DNA of 64,000 nucleotides from Saccharopolyspora montiporae (GCF_015209505.1 NZ_JADEYC010000005.1:186001-250000); one strand, 5' to 3'; shown: positions 8,136-17,974, counted from the stretch's first letter. Numbers and translations: made by a program. Notes: generated by a model not told the origin, from the sequence alone.

Positions 8136-9754
8136 GCGGTTCCTCCTCCGGACGGCAGGCCCTGCACGGCCTTGACCAGCTCGACCAACCCGGCGGCGCG
8201 GTCGGTGAGGTGCAGGCGCAGCACCGGCCGGTCGAGCTCGGCGAGCACCTGGCCGTCGCCGAGAGCCTGCGCACGTTGCAGACCGCCGAGCGAGTACGGG
8301 CGGCCGGGGACCTCCAGGTCCGCGTCGGAGGCGCCGGTGATCTGCAGGAAAATTCCGTTCTGGTGGCCGCCCTTGTGGTACTGGCCGGTGGAGTGCAGGA
8401 ACCGCGGGCCCCAGCCGAAGGTCGTCTGCAGCCCGCTGCGCCTGCCCAGCTCGGGCCGCAGCACGGCGGTCGAGGCGTCGTCGAGCCGGTCCAGGTACGC
8501 CTGGACGGACAGGTAGCCGCTCGTCGGCGCGGTGCCCAGGAACAGGCGCAGCACGTCGCCGACCGTGGTGGTGCCCGCGGACATCCAGTTGCCCGCGGTG
8601 TGCACCTCGATGGGCCCGTCGACCAGGACCGGGGTCAGCGCGGGGCCGCCCGCGGGGCCGTCCAGCAGCGAGCGGGCCGCCTTCTTGGCCGCTTCCACGT
8701 CCGGCTGGTCGAACGGGTTGATGCCCAGCAGCCTGCCCGCGATCGCGGTGGCGAACTCCCAGAGCAGGAACATGCCGCCGAGCGGGCCGGAGGTCGCCAG
8801 CTGCGTCCCGGTCACCGCGGGCCCGATCGCCACCGGGGTGGCGTCGTCGGCGGCGTCGGCGAAACCGGTGGCTTGCTCGCCCTCGACGACCACCGGCAGC
8901 AGCCCGGTGCCGTCCTTGCCGGTGGACTCGGCGATGAGCTGCTCCACCCAGTCGCCGAACCCGGCGATGCCGGATCCGGTGTCGGCGAACACGACTTTCT
9001 CGGCGCCGGTCGCGTGCGCGGCACCCAGCGCCGCGGCCAGCCGCACCGCGGGGTTGTCCGCGGAGCCGCTGCTCAGCCGACGGTGCGCGGTCGTGGCCTC
9101 GTCGAGCAGCGTCGCGATGTCGGCGCCGGCGAGCCCGGCCGGGACCAGGCCGAACGCGGTCAGCGCCGAGTAGCGCCCGCCCACGTTCGGATCCGCGGTG
9201 AACACCGCGCGGCAGTCGACCTCCGCCAGCGGCGAGCCGGGGTCGGTGACGACGATGATCCGGGTCACAGGATCGATTCCGTCGTCGGCGAAAGCCTTCT
9301 CGAAGATCCGCCGGTGGCTGTCGGTCTCCACCGTGGTGCCGGACTTCGACGAGACGACCAGCACCGTGCGGTCCAGGTCGCCCGCCAGCGCATCGGCGAC
9401 CTGGGCGGGGTCGGTGGTGTCCAGCACGGTCAGCGGGACGCCCGCGGTGCCCGCGATCACCTCGGGGGCCAGCGAGGATCCGCCCATGCCTGCCAGCACG
9501 ACACGGTCCAGGCCCTCGGCGTGCAGCTCGGCGCGCAGCGCCTCGATCTCGGCGACCAGCGGGCGCGAGGTCTCGTGCAGGTTCGTCCAGGACAACCGCA
9601 CGGCCGCCTCGGATTCGGCCTCGGGCCCCCACAGCGACGGGTCCTGGGCGGCGAGCGCGCCGCCCACCCCGTCTGCGGTCAGCCGCTCGACCAGCGGGCC
9701 GGACTCGGCCGCCAGCGCTTCATCGGGGATGTCCACGGAGATGTCGCTTGCCAT
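8132..9754 (-). CDS. pgi: Glucose-6-phosphate isomerase
   Basis: Interconverts glucose-6-phosphate and fructose-6-phosphate. The 540-residue product has VLAGMGGSSLAPEV, the SSKSGTTVET phosphate loop, the GGRYSALTAFGL segment, the GINPFDQPDVE motif and a C-terminal GQYHKGGHQNG region. This is the roughly 540-residue isomerase variant found next to zwf in several actinobacteria. AAGGAA lies five bases before the ATG at 9754. The gene sits between tal and zwf, separated from tal by 251 bp with a strong hairpin, and is coupled to zwf by a 4-bp overlap. Confidence 0.96.
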   Translation of the reverse strand: MASDISVDIPDEALAAESGPLVERLTADGVGGALAAQDPSLWGPEAESEAAVRLSWTNLHETSRPLVAEIEALRAELHAEGLDRVVLAGMGGSSLAPEVIAGTAGVPLTVLDTTDPAQVADALAGDLDRTVLVVSSKSGTTVETDSHRRIFEKAFADDGIDPVTRIIVVTDPGSPLAEVDCRAVFTADPNVGGRYSALTAFGLVPAGLAGADIATLLDEATTAHRRLSSGSADNPAVRLAAALGAAHATGAEKVVFADTGSGIAGFGDWVEQLIAESTGKDGTGLLPVVVEGEQATGFADAADDATPVAIGPAVTGTQLATSGPLGGMFLLWEFATAIAGRLLGINPFDQPDVEAAKKAARSLLDGPAGGPALTPVLVDGPIEVHTAGNWMSAGTTTVGDVLRLFLGTAPTSGYLSVQAYLDRLDDASTAVLRPELGRRSGLQTTFGWGPRFLHSTGQYHKGGHQNGIFLQITGASDADLEVPGRPYSLGGLQRAQALGDGQVLAELDRPVLRLHLTDRAAGLVELVKAVQGLPSGGGTA

Positions 9755-9937
9755 GCAGTTCCTTCAGCGCTCGATGATGTGTTCCAACCACTGGCTCTGC
9801 GGTCCCGGGCGGGCCGAACGGCCGCGCCTGCGGGACATCGCGCACCCGATCGGCGCTGGTGTTCGGCCGGCAGCACCGGTGGAGGTGCGGCGCTGGACCC
9901 CGCGTGGGCGGAAACCGGCTGCTGCGACCACAGTGTG

Positions 9938-9981
9938 GCCGATCCGGGTCGGCACGGCAGTCGTGCGCGACCCGGACCGGC
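9938..9981 (-). terminator. Long hairpin between tal and pgi
   Basis: A 14-bp stem with one mismatch (9938-9951 with 9968-9981) continues into a 5-bp inner stem (9952-9956 with 9962-9966), a one-base bulge and a 5-nt loop. It begins 25 nt after the tal stop on the minus strand and lacks a U tract. It probably ends or attenuates tkt-tal transcription before pgi. The remaining 180 bp to pgi shows no promoter I can defend. Confidence 0.65.
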
Positions 9982-10005
9982 CTGCGGGTCATGCCCCGGA
10001 GGAGC

Positions 10006-11112
10006 TCATCGGGCCTGGTCGAGCTGGCCCTTGACCGTCTCCAGGAGCTCGTCCCAGGACTTCTCGAACTTCTGCACGCCTTCGCTCTCCAGCACGGCGA
10101 ACACGTCGTCCAGGTCGATGCCGGCCGCGGCCAGGTCGTCGAAGACCTGCTGCGACTCGGCGGCCGTCCCGCGGATGGTGTCGCCCTGCACGTCGGCGTG
10201 GTCGGCGGCCGAGAACAGCGTCGACTCCGGCATCGTGTTGACGGTGTTCGGGGTGACCAGGCCGTCGACGTAGCGGGTGTCGGAGTAGGACGGGTCCTTC
10301 ACGCCGGTGGAGGCCCACAGCGGCCGCTGCGGCTTGGCCCCCTCGGCGGCCAGCGCCTGCCAGCGGTCGCTGCCGAAGACGTCCTCGAAGGCCGCGTAGG
10401 CCAGGCGGGCGTTGGCGATCGCCGCTTTGCCGCGCAGCTGCTCGCCGCCTTCGAGCTTCTCCAGCCGCTTGTCGATCTCGGTGTCCACGCGGGACACGAA
10501 GAACGACGCCACCGAGGCGATCGTGGACAGGTCGTGCCCATTGCTCCTGGCCTTCTCCAGCCCGGCCAGGAAGGCGTCCATGACCTCCCGGTAGCGCTGC
10601 ACGGAGAAGATCAGCGTGACGTTGACGCTGATGCCCTCGGCCAGGGTGCGGGTGATCGCGGGCAGCCCCTCCTGGGTCGCCGGGATCTTGACCATCAGGT
10701 TCGGCCGGTCGACCGCCTTCCACAGGTCGACGGCCTCGGCGACGGTGCGCTCGGTGTCGTGCGCCAGGCGGGGGTCGACCTCCAGCGAGACCCGGCCGTC
10801 GACCCGGCCGGTGCGCTCGTAGACGTCCCGGAACACGTCGGCGGCGTCGCGCACGTCGTTCGTGGTGATCTCGCGGATCGCGTCGTCGACGCTCGCGCCG
10901 CGGGCGGCCAGCTCACCGACCTTCTCCGCGTAGTCCGAGGCGTTGGCCAGCGCGGATGCGAAGATGGTCGGGTTGCTGGTCACGCCGACCACGTCGTAGT
11001 CGGAGATCAGCTCGGCGAGGTTGCCGGAGTTGATCCGCTGGCGGGACAGGTCGTCCAGCCAGATCGACACCCCTGCCTCGCTCAGCGCCCTGAGGTTCGG
11101 GTTGGTGGTCAC
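10006..11112 (-). CDS. tal: Transaldolase
   Basis: Moves a dihydroxyacetone unit between sugar phosphates in the non-oxidative pentose phosphate pathway. The 368-residue product has [12 protein letters not shown] near residue 43 and the Schiff-base lysine K142 in [11 protein letters not shown], followed by SVNVTLIFS. This is the long class typical of actinobacteria, bacterial TalB types being shorter. The GTG at 11112 is preceded by GGAGGGA. It lies 14 bp after tkt, so tkt-tal is one transcription unit. Confidence 0.96.
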   Translation of the reverse strand: MTTNPNLRALSEAGVSIWLDDLSRQRINSGNLAELISDYDVVGVTSNPTIFASALANASDYAEKVGELAARGASVDDAIREITTNDVRDAADVFRDVYERTGRVDGRVSLEVDPRLAHDTERTVAEAVDLWKAVDRPNLMVKIPATQEGLPAITRTLAEGISVNVTLIFSVQRYREVMDAFLAGLEKARSNGHDLSTIASVASFFVSRVDTEIDKRLEKLEGGEQLRGKAAIANARLAYAAFEDVFGSDRWQALAAEGAKPQRPLWASTGVKDPSYSDTRYVDGLVTPNTVNTMPESTLFSAADHADVQGDTIRGTAAESQQVFDDLAAAGIDLDDVFAVLESEGVQKFEKSWDELLETVKGQLDQAR

Positions 11113-11126
11113 GGGATTCCCTCCGC

Positions 11127-13223
11127 TCACGCGTTGCCGGATGCGGTGTTCAGGCTCCGCCGAGCCGCGTCCACCACGGCCTGGGCGGTGAACCCGAACT
11201 CGTCGAACAGCGTCTTGTAGTCGGCCGAGGCGCCGAAGTGCTCGATGGACACGACTTCGCCGGCGTCGCCGACGAACCGCTGCCACGGCATCGCGATGCC
11301 CGCCTCGACGGCCACCCGGGCCCGCACCGAGGACGGCAGCACCTGCGCGCGGTACCCGGCGTCCTGCGCATCGAACCACTCGACGCACGGCATGGAGACC
11401 ACACGGGTTGCAACGCCATCGGCCTCCAGGATCTTCCTGGCCTCCACGGCGAGCTGCAGCTCGGACCCGGTGCCGATGAGCACCACCTCCGGGGTGCCGC
11501 CGTCGGCCTCGGCCAGCACGTAGCCGCCCTTGGCCACCCCCTCGGCGTCGGTACCCTCCAGCGTCGGCACGCCCTGCCGGGTCAGCGCCAGACCGGCCGG
11601 GCCGCTGGTGTCCTCCAGCACGGCCTTCCACGCCGCGGCGGTCTCGTTGGCGTCGCCGGGACGCACCACGGACAACCCGGGGATCGCGCGCAGCGCGGCC
11701 AGGTGCTCGATGGGCTGGTGCGTGGGGCCGTCCTCGCCCAGACCGATCGAGTCGTGCGTCCACACGTACACGACCGGGGTCTGCATCAGCGCGGCCAGCC
11801 GCACCGCGGGGCGCATGTAGTCGCTGAACATCAGGAAGGTGCCGCCGTACGGGCGGGTGCCGCCGTGCAGCGCGATGCCGTTGAGGATCGCGCCCATGGC
11901 GTGCTCGCGGATGCCGAAGTGCAGCGTCCGGCCGTAGGGCTGGGCCGACCAGGTACCGGTGGAGATCGACTGCGGGCCGAACGAGTCGACGCCCTTCATC
12001 GTGGTGTTGTTGCTCTCGGCCAGGTCGGCCGAACCGCCCCACAGCTCCGGCAGCACGTCGGCCAGGGCGGAGAGCACCTCACCGGAAGCCTTGCGGGTGG
12101 CGATGCCCTTCCCGTCGGCCTCCCAGGTCGGCAGTTTCTGCTCCCAGCCGTCCGGCAGCTCGCGGGTGCTGATCCGGTCCAGCAGCGCCTTGCGCTCGGG
12201 GTTCTGGGCGGCCCACGCGTCGAAGCGGTCCTGCCACTCGGCGCGGGCCGCGCGGCCGCGATCGGCGACCCGGCGGGCGTGCGCCAGCACCGCGTCGTCG
12301 ACCTGGAAGGACTGCTCCGGGTCGAAGCCCAGCGCTTCCTTCACCCCGGCGACCTCGTCGGCACCCAGCGCGGCACCGTGCGCCTTGCCGCTGTTGGTCT
12401 TGGTCGGGGCCGGGTAGCCGATGGCCGTGCGCAGCACGATCAGGCTCGGCCGGTCGTCGGCGCGGGCGGCCTCGATGGCCTCCAGGAAGCCGGCGACGTC
12501 CTCACCGCCGTGCACGGTGACCACGTGCCAGCCGTAGGACTCGTAGCGGCGGGCGGTGTCCTCGGACAGCGCGATGCGCGTGTCGTCCTCGATGGAGATC
12601 TCGTTGGCGTCGTAGATCACCGCGAGGTTGCCCAGCTGCTGGGTACCGGCCAGCGAGGACGCCTCGGAGGTGATGCCCTCCTCGATGTCCCCGTCGGAGG
12701 CGATCACGTAGATGTCGTGGTCGAACACGCTGCTGCCCGCAGCGGTCTCCGGGTCCAGCAGCCCCCGCTCGCGACGGGCGGCCATGGCCATGCCGACCGC
12801 GGTGGCCAGGCCCTGGCCCAGCGGACCGGTGGTGGTCTCCACGCCGTCGGTGTGCCCGTACTCCGGGTGGCCGGGGGTCTTGGAACCCCACTTGCGCAGT
12901 TGCTTGATGTCGTCCAGCTGCAGTCCGTAACCGGACAGGAACAGCTGCAGGTACAGCGTCAGGCTCGAATGGCCCGCCGACAGCACGAACCGGTCGCGGC
13001 CGATCCAGCTGGGGTCGCTGGGGTCGTGCCGCATGACGCGCTGGAACAGGGCGTATGCGGTCGGGGCCAGGCTCATCGCGGTCCCCGGGTGGCCGCTGCC
13101 GCAGTGCTCCACCGCGTCGGCGGCCAGCACGCGCGCGGTGTCCACGGCGCGCTGGTCCAGCTCGGTCCAGTCTTCGGGGAGTCGCTTGGTGGTCAAGCGG
13201 TCAAGATCGTCGGTGACGGACAC
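11127..13223 (-). CDS. tkt: Transketolase
   Basis: Thiamine-diphosphate enzyme that moves two-carbon units between sugar phosphates. The 698-residue product has the ThDP-binding N-domain ([12 protein letters not shown] near 40, [17 protein letters not shown] signature near 176), the pyrimidine domain with [12 protein letters not shown] and HFGIREHAM, and a C-terminal domain. The GTG start at 13223 has GGAG seven bases upstream. It heads the pentose phosphate cluster and is divergent from ctaB, as in most actinobacteria. Confidence 0.97.
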   Translation of the reverse strand: MSVTDDLDRLTTKRLPEDWTELDQRAVDTARVLAADAVEHCGSGHPGTAMSLAPTAYALFQRVMRHDPSDPSWIGRDRFVLSAGHSSLTLYLQLFLSGYGLQLDDIKQLRKWGSKTPGHPEYGHTDGVETTTGPLGQGLATAVGMAMAARRERGLLDPETAAGSSVFDHDIYVIASDGDIEEGITSEASSLAGTQQLGNLAVIYDANEISIEDDTRIALSEDTARRYESYGWHVVTVHGGEDVAGFLEAIEAARADDRPSLIVLRTAIGYPAPTKTNSGKAHGAALGADEVAGVKEALGFDPEQSFQVDDAVLAHARRVADRGRAARAEWQDRFDAWAAQNPERKALLDRISTRELPDGWEQKLPTWEADGKGIATRKASGEVLSALADVLPELWGGSADLAESNNTTMKGVDSFGPQSISTGTWSAQPYGRTLHFGIREHAMGAILNGIALHGGTRPYGGTFLMFSDYMRPAVRLAALMQTPVVYVWTHDSIGLGEDGPTHQPIEHLAALRAIPGLSVVRPGDANETAAAWKAVLEDTSGPAGLALTRQGVPTLEGTDAEGVAKGGYVLAEADGGTPEVVLIGTGSELQLAVEARKILEADGVATRVVSMPCVEWFDAQDAGYRAQVLPSSVRARVAVEAGIAMPWQRFVGDAGEVVSIEHFGASADYKTLFDEFGFTAQAVVDAARRSLNTASGNA

Positions 13224-13692
13224 GGACGCAGCTCCAGTTTTTCCCTCGGCGCGGTGAATGCGGTCGCGACCGAATTCGTTCCGCGGTTATCCCTCGTCCC
13301 GCGGGCAGCGTAGTCCTGCCCGATCGGGCGGTTGTCGACCCGTCTGAATTGATGTTGTTCCACCCTCGCAAGCGGATGCGGCGCGGGTTCGTGCCGGGCG
13401 TGCGGGTGGTCGCCCGCGGTGCCGCGGGACCGTGCTCGGCACCGTCCGGTGGGTGGTGCGCGCACGTTCGCGCGGACCCGCCGACGGCCAGCGAAGGCCC
13501 GTTCAGGCTACCGGTGACCTGCTGTGAGCCCAGCCACCGGGCTGATCGGTCTTGCCGGGCTGGTGACCACCCGCGCGAGTGGCGCTCCCGTAGCGCGCCT
13601 ACTATTCATTGCGGCCCGTTCCGCACGCCCCGGAGCCGCTGTGCGCGCCTGGCGGCGCGGCAGGCCCGATCGTCGACCCGCCAAGGAGTGCT
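13224..13692. other. Divergent tkt/ctaB control region
   Basis: This 469-bp stretch has no convincing gene. It must hold the promoters of tkt (minus) and ctaB (plus). Candidate -10 hexamers are TACGCT on the minus strand (13307-13312) and TACTAT on the plus strand (13600-13605), but neither has a good -35 at normal spacing. I see no clear operator. Confidence 0.4.
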
Positions 13693-13719
13693 ATGCCGTC
13701 GGTGAGCGCAGCGTCGTGA
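13693..13719 (+). CDS. Eight-codon leader ORF overlapping the ctaB start
   Basis: ATG at 13693 has AAGGAG at 13683-13688 with 4-nt spacing, the best ribosome binding site near ctaB. The ORF encodes MPSVSAAS and its TGA (13717-13719) overlaps the ctaB GTG as GTGA. ctaB has no Shine-Dalgarno sequence of its own, so translation may be delivered by re-initiation. That it is translated is an inference from the layout. Confidence 0.5.
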   Translation: MPSVSAAS

Positions 13720-14651
13720 CCACCGTCGCCGACGCCCCCCGGACACGGCACGCTCGGCGTCCCGCCGAGCTGCTGAAGGCTTACCTGGGACTGATCAAGC
13801 CCCGGGTCATCGAGCTGCTGCTGGTGACCACGATCCCGGCGATGCTGCTCGCCGAGCGCGGCATCCCGTCGCCGTGGCTGGTGCTGAACACGCTGATCGG
13901 CGGAACGATGGCCGCGGGCAGCGCCAACGCGCTCAACTGCGTGGCCGACGCGGACATCGATCAGGTCATGAAGCGGACCCGGGCGCGCCCGCTGGTCCGG
14001 CACACGGTGTCCAACCGGCACGCGCTGCTGTTCGGCCTGGCGCTGGGCGCGGGGTCGTTCCTGTGGCTGTGGCTCTCGGCGAACCTGCTGGCCGGGGTGC
14101 TGGCCGTGGCGACGATCCTGTTCTACGTCCTCGTCTACACCCTGGTGCTCAAGCGCCGCACGGTGCAGAACATCGTGTGGGGCGGTGCCGCCGGGTGCAT
14201 GCCGGTGGTGATCGGCTGGGCCGCGGTGACCGGCCGGGTGGACTGGCCCGCGCTGGTGATGTTCGGGATCGTCTTCTTCTGGACGCCGCCGCACACCTGG
14301 GCGCTGGCGATGAAGTACAAGGACGACTACGCGCGCGCCGGGGTGCCGATGCTTCCCGTGCTCGCCGAACCCGCACACGTGTCCCGGCAGATCGTGCTGT
14401 TCAGCTGGCTGATGGTGGCGTGGACGCTGCTGCTGGTCCCGGCGGCCGGCTGGGTGTACGCGGGCTTCGCCGCGCTCAGCGGCGCGTGGTTCCTCGTCCT
14501 CGCGCACCGGCTGCACCGCAGCACCAAGCGGGGCGTGCCGACCAAGCCGATGCGGCTGTTCCACATGTCCAACACCTACCTGATGATCGTGTGCGTGGCG
14601 CTGGGCGTGGACGCGGCGTTCGGCCTGCCGGTCCTCGGCTGGCCGGTCTGA
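13716..14651 (+). CDS. ctaB: Protoheme IX farnesyltransferase (heme O synthase)
   Basis: Membrane prenyltransferase that adds a farnesyl group to heme b, giving heme O for cytochrome oxidase. The 311-residue product shows [12 protein letters not shown], the Asp-rich site [18 protein letters not shown] (71-88), a second polar loop [21 protein letters not shown] and about nine transmembrane helices. The GTG at 13716 gives the family length; the frame is open from 13524 but the added residues are Arg-rich and not family-like. Divergent from tkt, as is usual. ctaA, the next enzyme, lies 4 kb away. Confidence 0.93.
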   Translation: MTTVADAPRTRHARRPAELLKAYLGLIKPRVIELLLVTTIPAMLLAERGIPSPWLVLNTLIGGTMAAGSANALNCVADADIDQVMKRTRARPLVRHTVSNRHALLFGLALGAGSFLWLWLSANLLAGVLAVATILFYVLVYTLVLKRRTVQNIVWGGAAGCMPVVIGWAAVTGRVDWPALVMFGIVFFWTPPHTWALAMKYKDDYARAGVPMLPVLAEPAHVSRQIVLFSWLMVAWTLLLVPAAGWVYAGFAALSGAWFLVLAHRLHRSTKRGVPTKPMRLFHMSNTYLMIVCVALGVDAAFGLPVLGWPV

Positions 14652-14689
14652 CGCCGCCGAGCACCTCGTCCCGAGGATCGCCGGAGCGT

Positions 14690-14695
14690 TAGCCT
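14690..14695 (+). promoter_or_regulatory. Candidate -10 (TAGCCT) for the DUF2157-like gene
   Basis: TAGCCT lies so that transcription would start near 14701, leaving a roughly 14-nt leader that is almost entirely the GGAGGTGG ribosome binding site (14702-14709). No clear -35. Confidence 0.35.
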
Positions 14696-14714
14696 GCTCC
14701 GTGGAGGTGGTCCG

Positions 14715-15659
14715 GTGTCCCGCGGATTGTCCGCTCAGCAGCGCAGCAGCATCGACGACTTGGTCGCCGGTGGCGAGCTCACCGCGGAACAGGGACGCCG
14801 GGTGCTGTCCGAGCTCGATCGCCCCGATGCGGCCCGCCCGCACGGCGGGGTCTGGGAGCTGCTCGGCTACCTCGGCGGTGCGCTCGTGCTCGGCGGGGCG
14901 CTGCTGCTGTTCGGCTTGAACTGGGCGCAGCTCGGCGATCCGGGCAAGATCCTGCTCCTGGCGCTTGCCGCGGTGCTGCTGCTCGGAGCCGGGACCTGGC
15001 TGGGCGGCGGACCGCGCGGGCTGCGCTCGCTGGCGCCCGGTCCGCGCGCGCGGATCGTGGCGGTCCTGTTCGCGCTGGCCGCCCCCGCCGCAGCCGGTGC
15101 GGTGGACGTCGCGGCCGGCGGCGTCGCGGGTGAGCTGCCCTGGTCGGCGACCGGGACCGCGCTCGCGCTGGCCGGGTACCTGCTGCTGGGCTCCGTGCCC
15201 GGGGTGCTGGTGACGTGGGCCTTCGGCATCGCGCTGGCCGCCGCGGTGCTCGACCAGGTGGGTGCGGGGGAGCACGCGCTGGTCGTGTCCGCCGTGTTCG
15301 TGCTGCTCGGCGCGCTGTGGGTGGTGCTCGGGCGCGTGGGTGCTCCGGCCGGGCGCACCGCGGTGGTGCTCGGTGTGCTGCTGGCGCTGGTCGGGGCGCA
15401 GTGGCCGGCGTCCGAGGGTGGCGCCTGGGGTTATGCGCTGACCGCCTGCGTCGCGCTCGCCTGCTTGGCGGCGACCTTCGTGCGGCGCGATCCGGTGCTG
15501 CTCACCGGCGGCGTCGTCGGGATGACCGTGGCGGTGCCCGAGGCAGTGTGGGACTGGACCGGGGGTGCGCTCAGCGCCCCGCTGATCGTGCTCATCGCGG
15601 GCACCGTGCTGCTGGCGGTGGGCGGTGCCGGCCTGCAGTGGCACGGTCGGCGCGGCTGA
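14715..15659 (+). CDS. DUF2157-like polytopic membrane protein
   Basis: Function unknown. The 314-residue product begins with a soluble helical part (about 1-45: SRGLSAQQRSSIDDLVAGG and ELTAEQGRRVL), which resembles the N-terminus of DUF2157 proteins, followed by roughly nine hydrophobic helices rich in Ala, Leu, Val and Gly with short loops. There are no catalytic motifs. The GTG has a strong GGAGGTGG site. It ends 22 bp before the convergent quinone reductase gene and has no operon partner. Confidence 0.7.
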   Translation: MSRGLSAQQRSSIDDLVAGGELTAEQGRRVLSELDRPDAARPHGGVWELLGYLGGALVLGGALLLFGLNWAQLGDPGKILLLALAAVLLLGAGTWLGGGPRGLRSLAPGPRARIVAVLFALAAPAAAGAVDVAAGGVAGELPWSATGTALALAGYLLLGSVPGVLVTWAFGIALAAAVLDQVGAGEHALVVSAVFVLLGALWVVLGRVGAPAGRTAVVLGVLLALVGAQWPASEGGAWGYALTACVALACLAATFVRRDPVLLTGGVVGMTVAVPEAVWDWTGGALSAPLIVLIAGTVLLAVGGAGLQWHGRRG

Positions 15660-15681
15660 GCCCGGCACCGCCTGGTGTGGA

Positions 15682-16650
15682 TCACGGCTCCAGCAGCAGC
15701 TTCCCGGTGGTGCGGCGGCCCTCCAGGTCGCGGTGCGCCTGCTGCGCCTCGGCCAGCGGGTAGCTGCCGCCGACGCTGATCCGCAGCGCGCGGTCCTCGA
15801 TCCACTGGAAGACCTCGCCGGCCCGCCACTCCAGTTCCGCGCGGGTCAGGATGTGGTGCGCGAGGCTCGGCCGGGTGAGGAACACCGAGCCCGCCGAGTT
15901 CAACCGCTGCGGGTCGACGGGCTCGACCGGACCGCTGGCCGCCCCGTAGAGCGCGAGGACCCCGCGCGGACGCAGGCTGGCGAGGCTGCCGTCGAAGGTG
16001 GTGCGCCCGACGCCGTCGTAGACCACGTCCACACCGCGCCCGTCGGTCAGTTCGCGCACCTGCTCGGCGACATCGGCCTCGGTGTAGCGGATGACCTCGT
16101 CGGCGCCCGCGTCCCGGGCGATCCGCTCCTTCTCGGCGGTCGAGGTGGTGCCCACGACGATGCCGCCGCGCGCCTTGATCAGCTGGGTGAGCAGCAGCCC
16201 CATGCCGCCAGCCGCCGCGTGCACCAGGGCCGTCTCCCCGGTGCGCACCGGGTACGTGGAGGTGATCAGGTAGTGCGCGGTCATGCCCTGCAGCGCGGCT
16301 GCTGCGGCGGTGCGGTCGTCGATGCCGTCCGGCACGTGCACCGCCTTGGTCGCGTCCACGAGCGCGTGCTCGGCGTAGCTGCCCGGGGACATGGCCCAGG
16401 CGACGCGGTCACCGGGGGCGAATCCGGTCACCGCCGACCCGGTCGCCACGACCTCGCCCGCGCCTTCGGAACCGGGTGTGAACGGCAGCGTCATCGAGTA
16501 GACACCGCTGCGCTGGTAGGTGTCGATGAAGTTGACTCCCGCCGCGGCCACCCGGACGAGCAACTGGTGCGGTTCCGGGCTGGGCCGGTCGACCTCGGCG
16601 ACCTCCAAGACCTCCGGTCCTCCGTTCCCGGTCACCCGGATCGCGCGCAT
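15682..16650 (-). CDS. Quinone oxidoreductase (zinc-independent MDR family)
   Basis: Probable NADPH:quinone reductase. The 322-residue product has the GroES-like domain (VRVAAAGVNFIDTYQRSG, residues about 33-50), the Rossmann motif AAAGGMGLLLTQL near 145 and the VDVVYDGVG segment. The catalytic-zinc cysteine and histidine of alcohol dehydrogenases are missing, as expected for the QOR group. The ATG at 16650 follows GGAGGTGG; the longer frame to 16707 lacks a site. It is divergent from a small conserved gene. Confidence 0.88.
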   Translation of the reverse strand: MRAIRVTGNGGPEVLEVAEVDRPSPEPHQLLVRVAAAGVNFIDTYQRSGVYSMTLPFTPGSEGAGEVVATGSAVTGFAPGDRVAWAMSPGSYAEHALVDATKAVHVPDGIDDRTAAAAALQGMTAHYLITSTYPVRTGETALVHAAAGGMGLLLTQLIKARGGIVVGTTSTAEKERIARDAGADEVIRYTEADVAEQVRELTDGRGVDVVYDGVGRTTFDGSLASLRPRGVLALYGAASGPVEPVDPQRLNSAGSVFLTRPSLAHHILTRAELEWRAGEVFQWIEDRALRISVGGSYPLAEAQQAHRDLEGRRTTGKLLLEP

Positions 16651-16781
16651 GTCCACCTCCGCGTCGTGTCGTCCAGCGCACTGGAACTCAACCGCATACC
16701 CGCACAATCCGGCAACCGGGCGAGATCAACCTTTTCGAGGCGTGTGCCACGTCTCGGTCACGTGGCTGCGGTGCGGACGTC

Positions 16782-16787
16782 TACGAT
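16782..16787 (+). promoter_or_regulatory. -10 element TACGAT of a leaderless gene
   Basis: TACGAT lies 6 nt before the GTG at 16794, so transcription should begin at or next to the start codon. No ribosome binding site is present. Confidence 0.5.
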
Positions 16788-16793
16788 CCCGGT

Positions 16794-17111
16794 GTGGCAG
16801 CGGAGCAGACTTCGGAGCAGCAGACCGCCGCACCGGCCAAGGCCGTGGAGTCGGCGAAGGCGTTCGTCGGCGAGCACGGCGGTGCGGCGCGGGCGGTCGT
16901 GGAGAACCTCGGACGCACGGGTGCCCGGCTCGTGCTGGTCGGTGCGGACGGTGCGCTGGGCGACGTCATGGTGCCCAGCACGGCGGTCGGCGAGGCGATC
17001 GTGGAGGTCGTCGACGGGCTGAGCCCGCACGACTGGGATGCCGAGACCGTGGCCGACCTCAAGATCGGTGCGGCCCACCGGCGGAAGATGGCCGGGCCGC
17101 GCGCCCGATGA
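16794..17111 (+). CDS. Conserved actinobacterial protein of unknown function
   Basis: The 105-residue product is acidic and helical at the N-terminus (a Glu/Ala-rich tail up to about 30) and then has an alpha/beta-like segment (ARLVLVGADGALGDVMVPS) and a basic end (AHRRKMAGPRAR). I recognise no characterised domain. The GTG at 16794 is supported by the leaderless promoter arrangement. The stop overlaps the ATG of the ATP-grasp gene by 4 bp, so the two proteins are made together and probably work together. Confidence 0.7.
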   Translation: MAAEQTSEQQTAAPAKAVESAKAFVGEHGGAARAVVENLGRTGARLVLVGADGALGDVMVPSTAVGEAIVEVVDGLSPHDWDAETVADLKIGAAHRRKMAGPRAR

Positions 17112-17974
17112 GCGCGCAGGTCCTGCTGGCCAGCTGCGCGGAACTGCCGGAGTCCAACGGGGACGACACGGCGCTGCCGGACGCGCTGGCCGCGGTCGGC
17201 ATCCGGGCCGAGTGGGCGCCCTGGGACGACGCGTCGGCCGGGTTCGCCGCGGCCGACCTCGTCGTGCTGCGCTCCACCTGGGACTACGCGCATCGCCGCG
17301 AGGAATTCCTGGACTGGTGTTCCGGGATTCCTGCCCTGGTCAACCCGGCCGACGTGGTGCGCTGGAACACGCACAAGGGATACCTGGCCGATCTCGCGGG
17401 CGCCGGTGTGCCGGTGGTGCCGACCAGCCTGGTCGAGGTGGGGCGGCAGCCGAGCTGGCCCGACCGGGAGTTCGTGCTCAAACCCGCGGTCGGTGCGGGC
17501 GCGCGGGGAGCGGCCCGGTTCGCGCCGGATGCGCTGGACGCCGCTCGGGCGCACCTCGATCACCTGCACGCCGCCGGGGACGCGGTGCTGCAGCCCTACC
17601 AGGCCGATGTCGACCGCTCCGGCGAGACGGCGCTGGTGTTCCTCGGCGGCAGCTACTCGCACGCGTTCGCCAAGGCGCCGATGCTCGCGCCGCCGGTGCC
17701 CGGGTTCCGCACCGGTGAACACCTCCGACCGGCCGAACCGGACGCGGCGCTGCGCCGGGCGGCCGAGGACGCGCTGGACGCCGTGGCCGGGCTGCGCGGC
17801 ATCGACCGCGCCGAGCTCCTCTACGCGCGAGTCGATCTGGTGCGCGGGGCGGACGGTGCGCCGCTGCTGCTGGAATTGGAGCTCAGCGAGCCCTCGCTGG
17901 GGTTCCGGCAGACCGGTCCGGCCGCGCAGCTGCGGTTCGCCTCGGCGGTGCGCGCCGCGCTGGCCCGCCGCTGA
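17108..17974 (+). CDS. ATP-grasp family ligase (RimK/DcsG-like)
   Basis: Probable ATP-dependent carboxylate-amine (or carboxylate-thiol) ligase. The 288-residue product has the pre-ATP-grasp segment (VVLRSTWDYAHRREEFLDW), WNTHKGYLADLAGAGVPVVPT, a nucleotide-binding lysine in FVLKPAVGAGARGAAR and a metal-binding end (LLLELELSEPSLGF). This resembles the group often annotated as glutathione synthase-like or O-ureido-serine cyclo-ligase-like; the actual substrate is unknown and no cycloserine genes are nearby. The start is fixed by the ATGA overlap with the small gene before it. Confidence 0.75.
   Translation: MSAQVLLASCAELPESNGDDTALPDALAAVGIRAEWAPWDDASAGFAAADLVVLRSTWDYAHRREEFLDWCSGIPALVNPADVVRWNTHKGYLADLAGAGVPVVPTSLVEVGRQPSWPDREFVLKPAVGAGARGAARFAPDALDAARAHLDHLHAAGDAVLQPYQADVDRSGETALVFLGGSYSHAFAKAPMLAPPVPGFRTGEHLRPAEPDAALRRAAEDALDAVAGLRGIDRAELLYARVDLVRGADGAPLLLELELSEPSLGFRQTGPAAQLRFASAVRAALARR

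Noticed and set aside
8136..9632. Open extension of zwf by almost 500 codons, as if a fusion protein
   Set aside because: The extension is out-of-frame reading of pgi, is Arg-rich, and the GTG at 8135 has a strong ribosome binding site and a GTGA overlap.
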